Source: Ovis canadensis (taxonomy: Eukaryota; Chordata; Mammalia; Artiodactyla; Bovidae). Taken from it: 64,000 nt of DNA. The notes below the pieces were generated by a model, which had not been told where the DNA came from, did not search any database, and saw nothing but the letters and a program-made list of their open reading frames with translations. Position 1 is the stretch's first letter. The number at the start of each line of letters is the position of its first letter. This document shows positions 1 through 10,464 of the stretch, in pieces. The stretch covers positions 20,178,501-20,242,500 of the forward strand of contig NC_091256.1 of NCBI RefSeq assembly GCF_042477335.2. The letters run 5' to 3'. Position numbers and translations under genes: made by a program.

Positions 1-879
1 ACTTATATGCAGAGTACATCATGAGAAATGCTGGACTGGAGGAAGCACAAGCTGGAATCAATATTGCCGGGAGAAATATCAATAACCTCAGATATGCAGA
101 TGACACCACTGTTATGGCAGAAAGTGAAGAGGAACTAAAATGCCTCTCGATGAAAGTGAAAGAGGAGAGTGAAAAAGTTGGCTTAAAGCTCAACATTCAG
201 AAAATGAAGATCATGGCATCTGGTCCCATCACTTCATGGGAAATAGATGGGGAAACAGTGGAAACTGTCAGATTTTGTTTTGGGGGGCTCCAAAATCACT
301 GCAGATGGTGACTGCAGCCATGAAATTAAAAGGCACTTACTCCTTGGAAGAAAAGTTATGACCAACCTAGATAGCATATTCAAAAGCAGAGACATTACTT
401 TGCCAACAAAGGTCATTCTTGTCAAGGCTATCGTTTTTCCTGTGGTCATGTATGGATGTGAGAGTTGGGCTGTGAAGAAGACTGAAAGCCAAAGAATTGA
501 TGCTTTTGAACCGTGGTGTTGGAGAAGACTCTTGAGAGTCCCTTGGACTGCAAGGAGATACAACCAGTCCATTCTGAAGGAGATCAGCCCTGGGATTTCT
601 TTGGAAGGAATGATGCTAAAGCTGAAACGCCAGTACTTTGGCCACCTCATGTGAAGAATTGACTCATTGGAAAAGACTCTGATGCTGGGAGGGATTGGGG
701 GCAGGAGGAGAAGGGGACGACCAAGGATGAGATGGTTGGATGGCATCACTTACTCTATGGACAAGAGTTTGATTGAACTCCAGGAGTTGGTGATGGACAG
801 GGAGGCCTGGTGTGCTGCAATTCATTGGGGTTGGAAAGAGTCAGACACGACTGACTGAACTGAACTGAACAGAACTGAG
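1..879 (+). mobile_element. BovB (RTE LINE) 3' part, truncated by window start
   Basis: This is the end of the BovB reverse transcriptase plus the C-terminal region and tail. The RT catalytic YADD box is intact at 93-104, preceded by NNLR and followed by TT, as in other BovB copies. Downstream come the conserved C-terminal blocks ([27 protein letters not shown]) and the BovB tail of ACTGA-type pentamers ending near 879. The reading frame is broken: the RT part stops at 311, the next block runs in another frame from 247 to 654, where a TGA follows FGHLM, and the last block runs 667-858. It is therefore a dead retrotransposon copy. In a live element the protein would nick target DNA and copy its own RNA. 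Confidence 0.95.
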
Positions 880-985
880 ACCTTTATTTTAAGATTAATT
901 TGTTCCTATACAAAGTTTATTCCTTAGAAATGTTCTTTAGTGTAATTCTATTGCTACTAAAATGTCTAAGCTCTTTTTTGAAGTA

Positions 986-1021
<36 letters not shown>
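986..1021. repeat. (TAC)12 microsatellite at a Bov-A2 end
   Basis: Twelve perfect TAC units directly abut the start of an inverted Bov-A unit. Bov-A2 normally carries a short CTG/CAG-type run at this end, so this is probably a mutated and expanded version of that run. Confidence 0.95.
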
Positions 1022-1023
<2 letters not shown>

Positions 1024-1142
1024 AGTCACTTCAGTCGTGTCCAACTCTGTGCCACCCCACAGACGGCAGCCCACCAGGCTCCCCCATCCCTGGGATTCTC
1101 CAGGTAAGAACACTGGAGTGGGTTGCCATTTCCTTCACCAGT
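1022..1142 (-). mobile_element. Bov-A unit (Bov-A2-type SINE), inverted
   Basis: The reverse complement matches the Bov-A monomer: GTCGCTTCAG-like start, a 'gtccaactctgtgccacccc' segment, the tandem 'cccaccaggctcccccatcc' block and the 'gagtgggttgccatttcctt' end. Only one monomer is present. Confidence 0.85.
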
Positions 1143-1164
1143 TTTCCTTTAAAATTGGAGGAAG

Positions 1165-1477
1165 TTACAGTTCAGTTGGCTGTACTGGGTCTTCATTGCC
1201 ATGAGGGCTTTTCTGGGAGCTACTATCTAGTTGTGGTGTCTGGGTTTCTCATTGTGGTAGCTTCTCTTGTTGCAGAGCACAGGCTCTAGGGCTTCAGCAA
1301 TTGCTGAACGTGGGCTCAGTAGTTGTGGATCCCAGGCACTACAGCACAGGCTCAAAAGATGTGGAATATGGGCTTAGATGCTCTGAGGCATGTGGGATCT
1401 TCCTGGATCTGGGATCAAGCCTGTGGCTCCTGCATTGGTAGGTGAATTCTTTACCACTGAGCCACCAGGCAAGCCCC
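1165..1477 (-). mobile_element. CHR-type tRNA-derived SINE, inverted
   Basis: The right edge, read on the minus strand, is the tRNA-like head (gcttgcctggtggctcag type). The body has alternating 'hallmark' blocks (gctctagagc / ccacaactactgagc-like) seen in artiodactyl CHR-2 SINEs, in diverged form. Confidence 0.75.
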
Positions 1478-1899
1478 TGTCAGCTCTGTTTTGTGTGAAA
1501 ATGTGTTTAACTTGACATGAGCACTGAAAGATAATTTTACCCAGTATAGAATTCTTGAATGGAAGTTATTTTAAAATATTTAGAAGCCATTGTTCTATTT
1601 TGTCTTACTTTACTTTTGGCTATGGAGAAAATAATATGAAGGATAAATTATTTGACTGCCTTTGGCCATTCTTATCATCTTCTTGTACCTGTAGACCTAA
1701 ACTATCATCACATCTCAGCTGGATTCCTGTGATGAAATTCTACGTTTGACTCTCCCTGACCACCCTCTCCCCAATCACATATTACCTACTATTACACAGC
1801 AGCTGGGATAATGCCTTTGAAGTATTAGACAAGCCTTTTTTATGCTTAGAAGCTTCCAAAGAGCTTTCTTTTTTATATTCAGCCAAATCCAAAATCATT
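1478..1899. other. No gene seen; possible antisense L1 remnant
   Basis: AT-rich DNA. The part around 1500-1600 (a GTATAGAATTCT-like phrase) loosely resembles antisense old L1 sequence, but I cannot set boundaries. Confidence 0.3.
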
Positions 1900-2570
1900 A
1901 CACAGGTCTGGCCCCATATGCCTTGTTCCATTAATTCTGTGATCCTATCACTCTTTTTTCTCTTTTTTGTTAAATTTGCCCCAGGCTCTTTGACCCTTCT
2001 GTTGTTCCTTGACCAAGCTGGGTACTCTCCAACTTCAGTGTCTTTCTATTCATTTTTATTCTTTATAGATTATTTTTCCTCCAGATGTGCAATGTATAAC
2101 TCTTTCATTGCCTTCAAGATGTTCCTCAATGTTGACTTCCCATTAAGTACTGTCCTGACAACCTCCATCAGAATTTCACACATTTCTCTGATCACTCCCA
2201 GTATACCTGATTCTACTGTAATGTTGTAATTCTTATTGCATTATAGCAATATAATGTACTTGTTATGCACAATTGTTATTATTTCTTAAATTTGACTGTG
2301 CCAAGTCTTAGTCGTGGCACACAGGATCTAGGTTGCTGCATGCAGCACCTCTGTTGCAGCAAGCAGGATCTAGTTCCCTGACCAGGGATAGAACCTGGAC
2401 CCCTTGAATTGGGAGTTTGGAGTCTTAGCCACTGGACCACCAAGGAAATCCCTCATTTTCTTTCTCTTCTTTATATGATATAAACTCTATAAGGGCAAAC
2501 TTAATCAGTTTTGTAATACTGTCATGTTTCTTGAACAATGCCTATCATAATAATTAATTTGCTAAAAAAA
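1900..2570 (+). mobile_element. L2 LINE 3' end, split by a SINE
   Basis: The order of motifs follows the L2 3' region: a 'ctttgaccct..ctgttgttcc' block, then 'cttcaagatg', 'tgacttccc', and after the SINE at 2296-2452 the 'aactctataagggcaa' and 'aatgcctatcataat' phrases that correspond to the L2 tail. Divergence is heavy, as expected for an ancient mammalian element. Confidence 0.5.
2296..2452 (-). mobile_element. CHR-type SINE inserted in L2
   Basis: The minus strand starts with a tRNA-like head (GGGATTTCCTTGGTGGTCCA at the right edge), followed by 'gggttctatccctggtcagg'-type B-box sequence. This is the standard form of the short artiodactyl tRNA SINE. Confidence 0.8.
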
Positions 2571-2789
2571 TTAAGGGATGTTGGGCTATCACTTATATCT
2601 GCTTTGTTTCCCCCACAATTAAAACTCAAGGTGTTTCAGTCACTACATTGAATTTTGGATCATGGTTGAATAGCTCATGTTAACAAATTCTTCCATGTGG
2701 CCTTATCCTTGTATCTCTTCTGTCCAACACCATCAAGATACATTCTCACACATGCAACCCAGCTATTTTTCTTTTCTTTTTTAAAAATA

Positions 2790-2942
2790 TTGATTTATTT
2801 ACTTGGCTGCACCAGGTTTTAGTTGTGGTATGCGGGATCTTTAGTGGTGGTATGTTTGATCTAGTTCCCCAACCAAGGGTTGAACCTGGCCCCCGTGCAC
2901 TGGGAATGCAAGGTCTTAGTCACTGGTACACCAAGAAGTCCC
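2790..2942 (-). mobile_element. CHR-type SINE
   Basis: Minus-strand tRNA-like SINE with right-edge head 'gggacttcttggtgtaccag', an internal 'ggttcaacccttggttgggg' B-box region and an A-rich end next to 2790. Confidence 0.8.
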
Positions 2943-3830
2943 ACAACCCAGTATTTTGAGGTAAGTATTAGCCGTGTCCTACAATTCCTTTGGTGTTTAA
3001 TGGGTCTTTCTGGAGCAGGGACTGCACTTCTCTGCTTTGACTTCAGTTAGAGCTACCCTGGTTACTGGCCTACAGAAAGTGCTGTTTGTGGAGCCAGAGG
3101 AAAAAAAGGAGAATTTCTTGAAACATCTCACTCTCTGCTTTTCCTGACCTGCGATGTCTGTTTTCTTCTCCAAGTTACAGGGGACCATTTTTGCCAGCTA
3201 GGAGCATTTAGGAAAATTTGGGGGTCAGGTACTTCTGATCATTGCCATCCAGTGTTTCAGTGACATACAGGCCCAATGTGAAGGTTCTGAATTTGATTTT
3301 TGACACTATTGTGTCTGGAAATTTAGTCTCATTTGCAGTCCTGTCACCCTCAGTGTCACTTTCTAAACATGATTTTTGGCAAAGTCAGTCCCATAATGGT
3401 AGGAGCTTGGCATTTCCTATTGTTGAGGCTCCATGGCTTTCCAAGCAGCCCATTACTTGGATAACAACTGTCTTCAGCCTGTCTTTTTTTTTTTTTTTCT
3501 AAAGTTTTAATGTGGTCAAGAGATCTGGTCTTAGAAAAGGAGGACTAAGAAGGAAAGGAACTGGAAGCAGAGAAACAAGGAGATGAAAAACTAGGTGAAC
3601 TGACCACAGGTTCTTAACAAGTATGGCTGTTCCATTTCAAGACTTCTTCAAATAGCCATATAATAGCTTTCTTTGAATTAGGGTAGACACACAGGAAAGG
3701 GGAAAATTTTGTCTGATGGTTCTTCTCACTGTGTGGTGAACACAACTTAAGGGTGGCCCCAGTGTGCACCTTTATTTATATAAATCTGTTAGAATGCAAG
3801 GGGGGCCTATTATTTGCTTCTGACTAAAGG
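2943..3830. other. No gene recognised
   Basis: Mixed-composition DNA with an 18-T run at about 3483-3499. The open frames are short and unrelated to anything I know. I see no splice-framed exon or RNA gene. Confidence 0.5.
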
Positions 3831-3966
3831 TATTGACTCGATGCACATGAGTTTGGGTGAGCTCCAGGAGTTCATGATGGACAGGGAGGCCTGGCATGCT
3901 GTGATTCATGGGGTAACAAAAAGTTGGACATGACTGACTGACTGAACTGAACTGAACTGAACTGAA
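3831..3966 (+). mobile_element. BovB 3' tail fragment
   Basis: The last ~135 bp of BovB: the 'gactcgatgcacatgagttt' block, the MDREAW-coding segment, the GTTGGACATGACTGA end and a run of ACTGA pentamers. It faces the inverted copy that starts at 4066. Confidence 0.93.
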
Positions 3967-4065
3967 AGATATCAGACTGCCACTTCCCTATCTGAGTTAC
4001 TATTTATGGAAAAGGAGATGTGATGTCCTGTCTGTGATTATGTTTCACTATATAAGACTCTGTCT

Positions 4066-4698
4066 TCAGTCAGTTCAGTTCATTCGCTCAGTCCTGTCCG
4101 ACTCTTTGCGACACCATGAATTGCAGCACGCCAGTCCTCCCTGTCCATCACCAACTCCCAGAGTTCACTCAGATTCACGTCCATCGAGCCATTGATGCCA
4201 CCCAGCCATCTCATCCTCTGTCGTCCCCTTCTCCTCCTACCCCCAATCCCTCCCAGCATCAGAGTCTTTTCCAATGAGTCAACTCTTCGCATGAGGTGGC
4301 CACAGTACTGGAGTTTCAGCTTTAGCATCAGTCCTTCCAAAGAAATCCCAGAGCTCATCTCCTTCAGAATGGACTAATTGGATCTCCTTGCAGTCCAAGG
4401 GACTCTCAAGAGTCTTCTCCAACACCACAGTTCAAAAGCATCAATTCTTTGGTGCTCAGCCTTCTTCACAGTCCAACTCTCACATCCATACATGACCACA
4501 GGAAAAACCATAGCCTTGGCTAGATGGACCTTAGTCAGCCAAGTAATGTCTCTGCTTTTGAATATACTATCTAGGTTGGTCATAACTTTTCTTCCAATGA
4601 GTAAGCGCCTTTTAATTTCATGGCTGCAATCACCATCTGCAGTGATTTTGGAGCCCCCAAAAATAAAGTCTGACACGGTTTCCACTGTTTCCCCATCT
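4066..4698 (-). mobile_element. BovB 3' part, inverted
   Basis: Begins with inverted ACTGA pentamers and reads on the minus strand through the BovB C-terminus (minus-strand open segments 4080-4358 and 4374-4685), stopping at the 'ggggaaacagtgg' point just downstream of the RT core. The YADD region is absent. The copy is fairly well preserved, with one frame break between the two open segments. Confidence 0.95.
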
Positions 4699-4759
4699 TA
4701 GCAGAATGTAAAAAGGTATTACTCTGGTGGCCTTAAGAAGCAAATCAATACTGGGAATT

Positions 4760-5090
4760 GCTTATGAAAAGGGCCATATGGCAGGGAAATGAGGACAGTC
4801 CCCAAGACCTGAGGGTGGCCTCCATTTAACAACCAGTAAGAGGCCATGAGCCTCAGCCATACAACTGCAAGGCAATGAATTCTGCCAACCTCCTGAATGG
4901 GTTTGGAAGCACATGCTGCTTCAGCCAAACCTCCAGATGACAAAGCCGACCAGATGACACATACTCTTAATTGCAACTTGTGAGAATCTGAATAGAAGGC
5001 TCACCTGAACTGTGCCCAGACCCTGACGATTAAAACTGGGAAAAAAAAAACAAAAACAAAAAAAACTCCTCGATTTAAGCTACTAAGTTT
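4760..5090 (+). mobile_element. MaLR (MLT1-like) LTR remnant
   Basis: The phrases 'cctgaatgggtttggaagc', 'aacctccagatgacaa', 'gaactgtgcccagaccctga' and 'tttaagctactaagttt' occur in the order found in MLT1-type LTRs of the ERVL-MaLR group. An A-rich stretch at 5040-5066 interrupts the 3' part. The 5' boundary is uncertain. Confidence 0.6.
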
Positions 5091-5680
5091 TTCATGAGTT
5101 TTTACTCAGGGATGAATAATAGTATAATATCCAGTTGAAACAGTCCCACACTCGTGGTCCTTGACTTCCTGATGTTTCTGCTTTGTCATCTGGTCTCTCC
5201 TGGAAGACACTGGAAACCGAGAGCACTGGCATCTCATTTGCTGTGTCCATCTGGTAGGTGGATGGGTCCAGAAATCTCATTGTGCCCTTGCAAGTGCTGG
5301 GCTCTTTGATCTGTAATTGTGACATAGACAGAGGGAGCCCTGGTGTTCACTTTGTGGCTTTATAGTATACACTGAAATTTTTATACCCAGTCACTCAGTT
5401 TCCAAATGTCTAAATTATGATAAAAATTATGACAAAGACAACTAATTAATCTATTCACTGATCCACTTAGTCATTTAATAGGGATTAGTCCAATGCTGTG
5501 TGCAATTATAAAATGGTGACCAAGACCATCCATGGTTCCTGCCTTCATGGAATGTAAAGGCTGGTGGACAAAATAGACAGGAAGCAAACAAGCCAAAAAA
5601 AAAATTATGACCTTTCTAATAAGAAGGATATAACTGTGCTCTCAGTATAAAGATACTTGATATGTAATAATAATTAATAG

Positions 5681-5897
5681 GGGCTTCCTTGATGACTCAA
5701 TGATAAAGAAGCTCCCTGACAGTTCAGGATATGCAGGAGATGTGGGTTTGATCCTGGGGTCAGGAAGCTCTCTTGGAGAAGAAAATGGCAACTCACTCCA
5801 GTATTGTTGCCTGGAAAACCCCATGGACAGAGAGGCCTGATGCACTACAGACCATGGGGTTGCAAAGAGTTGGACATGATTTAACAACTGAACAACA
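5681..5897 (+). mobile_element. Bov-tA SINE
   Basis: tRNA-Glu-like head (gcttccttgatgactcaatg ... ggtttgatcctgg) followed by the Bov-A body and the 'gttggacatgatttaacaac' end. Confidence 0.9.
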
Positions 5898-5934
5898 GCA
5901 AAATAATTAATAATTATGATTTGTTTTTCACTAT

Positions 5935-6120
5935 GTTCCTAACACTAATCGAAGTATTTCACATACATTAACTCCCTTTATCTTCACAACAACCATATTA
6001 GGAGGAAAAGTGAAACAGAAATGTTCATGTATTTATTGAGGGCCATATAGCTAGTATCTGGCTGAGCTGGGAGCAGATCGCAGGACATTTGGGGCCAGAG
6101 CCTGAGTTCTTAAGTGTTAC
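5935..6120 (-). mobile_element. MIR SINE remnant
   Basis: The minus strand reads as MIR. The window shows 'cttcacaacaaccatattag', 'ccatatagctagta', 'ctgagctgggagcag' and 'ggccagagcctgag', the usual reverse-complement MIR phrases in the right order. Confidence 0.7.
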
Positions 6121-6459
6121 CCAGTACTGCATCAAATCTGGCTGATGGCCTAATTGGAAGTTTCTCTCAAAAATAATAGATTTGAACGATGAAAAGAGAG
6201 TATCAGAAGAAGAAAATGAGGTAATATGTTTTAGACATTGCAAATGTTACATGGAAACACCATGTGATCAAAGAGAATAAAGGGTGTTAGAAGAACTTAA
6301 AGGAAAGGACAATTGATATGGAATATCAATAGAGTATGATGCAGGACAAAAAAGACAGACTTAAGCTCCATTAAAGTACCTCTTGAGTGGGAGGGCACAT
6401 GGGTAAACCTATGGCTGATTCATGTTGATGTTTGGTAGAAACCAATGCAATACTGTCAG

Positions 6460-6742
6460 AGAAGGCAATGGCACCCCACTCCAGTACTCTTGCCTGGAAA
6501 ATCCCATGGACGGAGGAGCCTTGTAGGCTGCAGTCCATGGGGTCGCTAGGAGTCAGACACAACTGAGCGACTTCACTTTCACTTTTCACTTTCATGCACT
6601 GGAGAAGGAAATGGCAACCCACTCCAGTATTCTTGCCTGTAGAATCCCAGGGATGGGGGAGCCCCCCCCAGTAGATGGGCTGCCATCTATGGGGTCACAC
6701 AGAGTCGGACATGACTGAAGTGACTTAGCAGCAGTAGCAGCA
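6460..6742 (+). mobile_element. Bov-A2 SINE (dimer)
   Basis: Two Bov-A units in tandem: the first starts 'agaaggcaatggcaccccac', the linker is the cacttt-rich segment at about 6573-6595, and the second starts 'ggagaaggaaatggcaaccc'. It ends in an AGC-rich run (gcagcagtagcagca). Essentially complete. Confidence 0.95.
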
Positions 6743-6861
6743 ATGCAATACTGTAAAGTAACTATCTTTCAACTAAAAATAAAAAAAATAAAAATTTAAT
6801 GTAGCTCTTGAATAATGTGTGACTTAAAAGCCTGTTCCTCTGTTCACTCGATCCAATGTTT

Positions 6862-6990
6862 TATTGTTGTTCAGTTGTCAGTGTCCAACTCTTTGCACCC
6901 CCATGGGCTACAGCACACCAGGGTTTCCTGTCCTTCACTATCTCCAGGAGTTTGCTCAGGCTCATGTCCGTTGAGTGGAGGATACCATCC
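6862..6990 (-). mobile_element. BovB tail fragment, inverted
   Basis: About 130 bp of diverged BovB 3' sequence: 'ttgttgttcagttgtcagtg', 'ctttgcacccccatgggct', 'ctcatgtccgttgag'. Confidence 0.8.
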
Positions 6991-7822
6991 AATGTTTTAC
7001 CATTACCTATTGCTTCTACTGTTTAATTACAGTTTTTAAGTAATAATTATCACTACTTGATTGTTGTCAACATAATTGACTCTTTTTTCTCCTCTTCAAT
7101 AATTTAATTACCCTTCTGCATCTTTTTTTAATGAAAAAAAATAAGCATTTCCTTCTGATGCCAACTATAGTTATTAGGAACCATAGAATTCTATTTTTCC
7201 CTTTCCCTAATATGTGATTTTAGCATGGTATACAATTATATATTGAGTCCCCAAACCTCTTCGCTGGCCCTGTATGGGCCCTGAAGCCTGAGCACTAACT
7301 CTTGGATCCAATAACTCCCCACTGTGGCTATAGAAACATTAGCCCCTGAATGTAAACTATTATTGTTTACAGCAATTTATTTTATTGTGAAATATGGACA
7401 TTTCCTTTTCATTTTAACTCCAGGCAAACTTTTAAACAGACATTTTTGTTCTATTTTATTTGGCATTATACTTTTTTTTTCTGAGTATTACAGCATAACC
7501 TCACCTTTCACATCACAGGTATTACAAGTCTTAGTAATATGATTTCAGTGAAACTAAATCATGGCTTCATGGTTAGAACAAGGTCATTGAGATTACACTT
7601 GACTATAAAAAGACACTGGAGTATATACCATACTAACATTTTGGTAAATCCTTTAAACCTTTCTCTCCTAAAATATTAAAATTAGCAATTAGTTGGACCT
7701 TAAAATGATTATCCTTCCCATAAGTCCTCAGCTCATATCTAACTTTAACAAGAACACACTAGATAAAGTTAATTCATGTATCAAGACCCACAGAGTGAAG
7801 GAGGCCCTGCAGGCACAGCCTG
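6991..7822. other. No gene recognised
   Basis: AT-rich DNA without a recognised repeat, RNA gene or long conserved frame. Confidence 0.5.
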
Positions 7823-8220
7823 TCAGTTCAGTTCAGTTCAGTCACTCAGTCATGTCTGACTCTTTGAGACCCCGTGAACTGCAGCACACCAGGCCTCCCT
7901 GTCTATCACCAACTCCTAGAGTCTACCTAAACTCATGTCCATTGAGTCAGTGATGCCATCCAATCATCTCATCCTCTGTCATCCCCTTCTCCTCCTGCCT
8001 TCAATCTCTCCCAGCATCAGGGTCTTTTCAAATGAGTCAGCTTTTCGCATTAGGTATCCAAAGTATTGGACTTTCAGCTTCAACATCAGTCCTTCCAATG
8101 AACACCCAGGACTGATCTCCTTTAGGATGGACTGGTTGGATCTCCTTGCAGTCCGAGGGACTCTCAAGTGTCTTCTCCAACACCACAGTTCAAAAGCATC
8201 AATTCTTCAGCACTCAGCTA
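7823..8220 (-). mobile_element. BovB 3' part, inverted
   Basis: Inverted pentamer tail, then the C-terminal coding blocks on the minus strand. The match stops abruptly at 8220, just inside the 'ctcagct' segment, and a CHR SINE starts within 8 bp. Confidence 0.93.
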
Positions 8221-8227
8221 AGTCAGG

Positions 8228-8390
8228 GGACTTCTCTGGTGGTCCAGCTGCTAAGACTTTGTGCTTCCAATGCAGGGGCCCAGGATTCATCCCTTGTCAG
8301 GGAACTAGATCCCACACATTGCAGCTAAAAGATTCCACAGGCTGTAACAAAGACCTGACTAATAATAAAAAAGTAAATAAATAAATTTAG
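8228..8390 (+). mobile_element. CHR-type SINE
   Basis: Head 'ggacttctctggtggtccag', B-box-like 'caggattcatcccttgtcag' and a tail of AATA units that merges with AT-rich DNA to about 8440. Confidence 0.85.
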
Positions 8391-8681
8391 AAAAATATAA
8401 ATTTTATAAATTTATAAAATATAAATAAATATTTTAAAAATGAGCCCAATTCAGCCTACCCTTACAGAAAACATCACCGATGAGGAAACCTAATACCAGG
8501 CATAAGCCTCCAACTCAGCATGAGCTAGCTTACCGTACTCTAATATATAGGACCTGCTGACATTATCAAAAAAATCCTGGACTCCTCTTGCCCTGCTTCT
8601 GTACTGCCTCTTGTGAGGCTCTATGAAAGTCACTCTTGCCCCAAATCCCTTATGGCCAGAGCTCCACTGCTTGTGAGGCAT

Positions 8682-8856
8682 TGTTGTTCAGTCGCTAAGT
8701 CTCATCTGACTCTTTCAGACCCCATGGACTGTAGAATGCCAGGCTCCTTTGTCCTTCTCTATCTCCTGGATTTGCTCAAACTCATGTCCATTGAGTCCAT
8801 GATGTTATCTAACCATCTCATCCTCTGCTCCCTTCCTTCTTTTGCCTTCAATAGTC
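8682..8856 (-). mobile_element. BovB tail fragment, inverted, old
   Basis: Starts 'ttgttgttcagtcgctaagt' and runs to the 'ccttcttttgccttcaat' segment. Several mismatches to the younger copies nearby suggest an older insertion. Confidence 0.85.
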
Positions 8857-9090
8857 ATACATAAAACCATTTAAATTTACTATTGAACTATAATCCTGAT
8901 TTGATGACTTTAATCCTGATTTGATATTTGAACTCTAAATTTTTAACTTTAACTACCAACTCTACATATTCGCTCTGATAATTATGTAAGCATGTCAAAT
9001 ATTCCCAAAACAGACCATTCATTTTCCCATCCCCTCCCAATGCTCTAATTGAAGTCTCAACCTAAATTTATAATACATGTTGTCTATACA

Positions 9091-9207
9091 ACGGCAACCC
9101 ACTCCAGTATTCTTGCCTGGGAAATCCAAAGGGCAGAGAAACCTGGCAGGCTGCAATCCATAGGGTTGCAAAAGAGTTGCATGTGACTTATTGACTAAAC
9201 AACAACA
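9091..9207 (+). mobile_element. Bov-A body fragment of a SINE
   Basis: Only the Bov-A part is present (ggcaacccactccagtattc through ttattgactaaacaacaac). The tRNA-like head is missing. Confidence 0.85.
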
Positions 9208-9356
9208 ATTCATTACTGAGGACATAAATTCAAAGATCTTCTATCTTCTATTCACTCTCTCAGGCTTCTTTATCAACCAACCTTTAGCTGTGAGTCAACA
9301 TTTTATTATTTCAGCAATTTCTCTACCACTATTCTAATCCAAGCTACCATGTAACT

Positions 9357-9556
9357 GAAAAGTGAAAGTCACTCAGTCATGTCCGACTCTTTGCAACCCC
9401 ATGGACCATATACAGTCCATGGAATTCTCCAGGCCAGAGTACTGGAATGGTTAGTCATTCCCTTCTCCAGGGGATCTTCCCAACGCAGGGATCGAACCCA
9501 GGTCTCCTGCATTGCAGGTGTATTCTTTACCAACTGAGCCACAAGGGAAGCCCAGG
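9357..9556 (-). mobile_element. Bov-tA SINE, inverted
   Basis: Complete inverted Bov-tA. The tRNA-like head lies at the right edge (gagccacaagggaagccc) only 8 bp from the tRNA-Lys-like sequence. Confidence 0.92.
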
Positions 9557-9563
9557 TTAACGT

Positions 9564-9636
9564 TGCCCAAACAGGGATTTGAACCCTGGACCCTCAGATT
9601 AAAAGTCTGATGCTCTACTGACTGAGCTATCTAGGT
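9564..9636 (-). tRNA. tRNA-Lys(UUU)-like gene, possibly a pseudogene
   Basis: The 73-nt minus-strand sequence folds as a tRNA. The D-arm is GCTC...GAGC. The anticodon arm is TCAGA-CTTTTAA-TCTGA with anticodon TTT, and the five-pair stem is intact. The T-arm is intact, with loop TTCAAAT and B-box GGTTCAAATCC. The acceptor stem keeps pairs 2-7 (two G-T wobbles) but has an A1/C72 mismatch. D-loop position 18, normally G, is A, which weakens the A-box consensus. No T-run terminator follows within about 20 bp downstream. It resembles mammalian tRNA-Lys-UUU over nearly its full length. The defects favour a retro- or decayed copy over a working gene. No CCA or poly-A remnant is seen. Confidence 0.8.
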
Positions 9637-10251
9637 TTTCCCCTAAATAATTTAAAAAACACCTGTTAATTTACCTCTTTCTTCTTGTGTGCTGCAGTCA
9701 ATTTCCACATTGCTTATAGAGTGATACTTTACATCACATTAAACCATTATTTTACAAAAAGTAATTAAAAGACAAAAAATCAAAATGCAAAAAACTACAA
9801 AGCAACATGTTACTATCCTCCCTTAGATAAAATCCAAAGTCTTTATTGTGGGTTTCATGACTCAGTCATCTGTCTCATCAACTGCCTCACCCAAAAAAGG
9901 GAAGCTAAATCTTGCTCCTGCCACAATGACCATGCTGTTTTCCTGTTATTTAAACACATCAATCTTCTTCCTACCTCAGGTTGTTTGTATTTGCTGTTCA
10001 AATTCCTGCAAAACCATTATTAGTTGATGGTCCCTGTTTATTGGTGTGGTCTCAGCTCTACTCAGTCAGGAGTTCCCACACAACAAGGGACATTTCCTTC
10101 CTTCTTTTCCTTCTCCTTTCCCTTTCTTTTCCCTACGCGTTCCTTCCTCTAGGCCCTCAACCGCATGTTTTGATCTGAATACCATCTGAAATTGCTTAGT
10201 GACTTTTGAAGTTCCTCTGTCCTGGTTGAAGGCAGAGCTTGCTTCTTAATG

Positions 10252-10464
10252 CTTTTGTTGTTTAGTCATTAAGTTGTGTCCAACTCTTTTGTGACCCCAT
10301 GAACTGTAGCCCATCAGGCTCCTCTGTCCATAGGATTTCTCAGACAAGAATGCTAGAGTTGATTGTCATTTCCTTCTCAAGGGGATCTTCCCAATCCAGG
10401 GATTGAGCCTGTGTTTCCTGCATTGGTATGCAGTTTCTTTTCCTCTGAGCCACCTGGGAAGCCT
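10252..10464 (-). mobile_element. Bov-tA SINE, inverted
   Basis: Full-length inverted copy from 'ttgttgtttagtcattaagt' to the head 'gagccacctgggaagcc'. Moderately diverged. Confidence 0.9.

Noticed and set aside
986..1021. Short regular repeats as a possible CRISPR-like array
   Set aside because: It is a perfect trinucleotide microsatellite without spacers, in a mammalian genome.
5480..5610. Possible additional old repeat (phrase like 'ggttcctgccttcatggaat')
   Set aside because: It resembles a common mammalian repeat phrase, but I could not tie it to a family or set boundaries.
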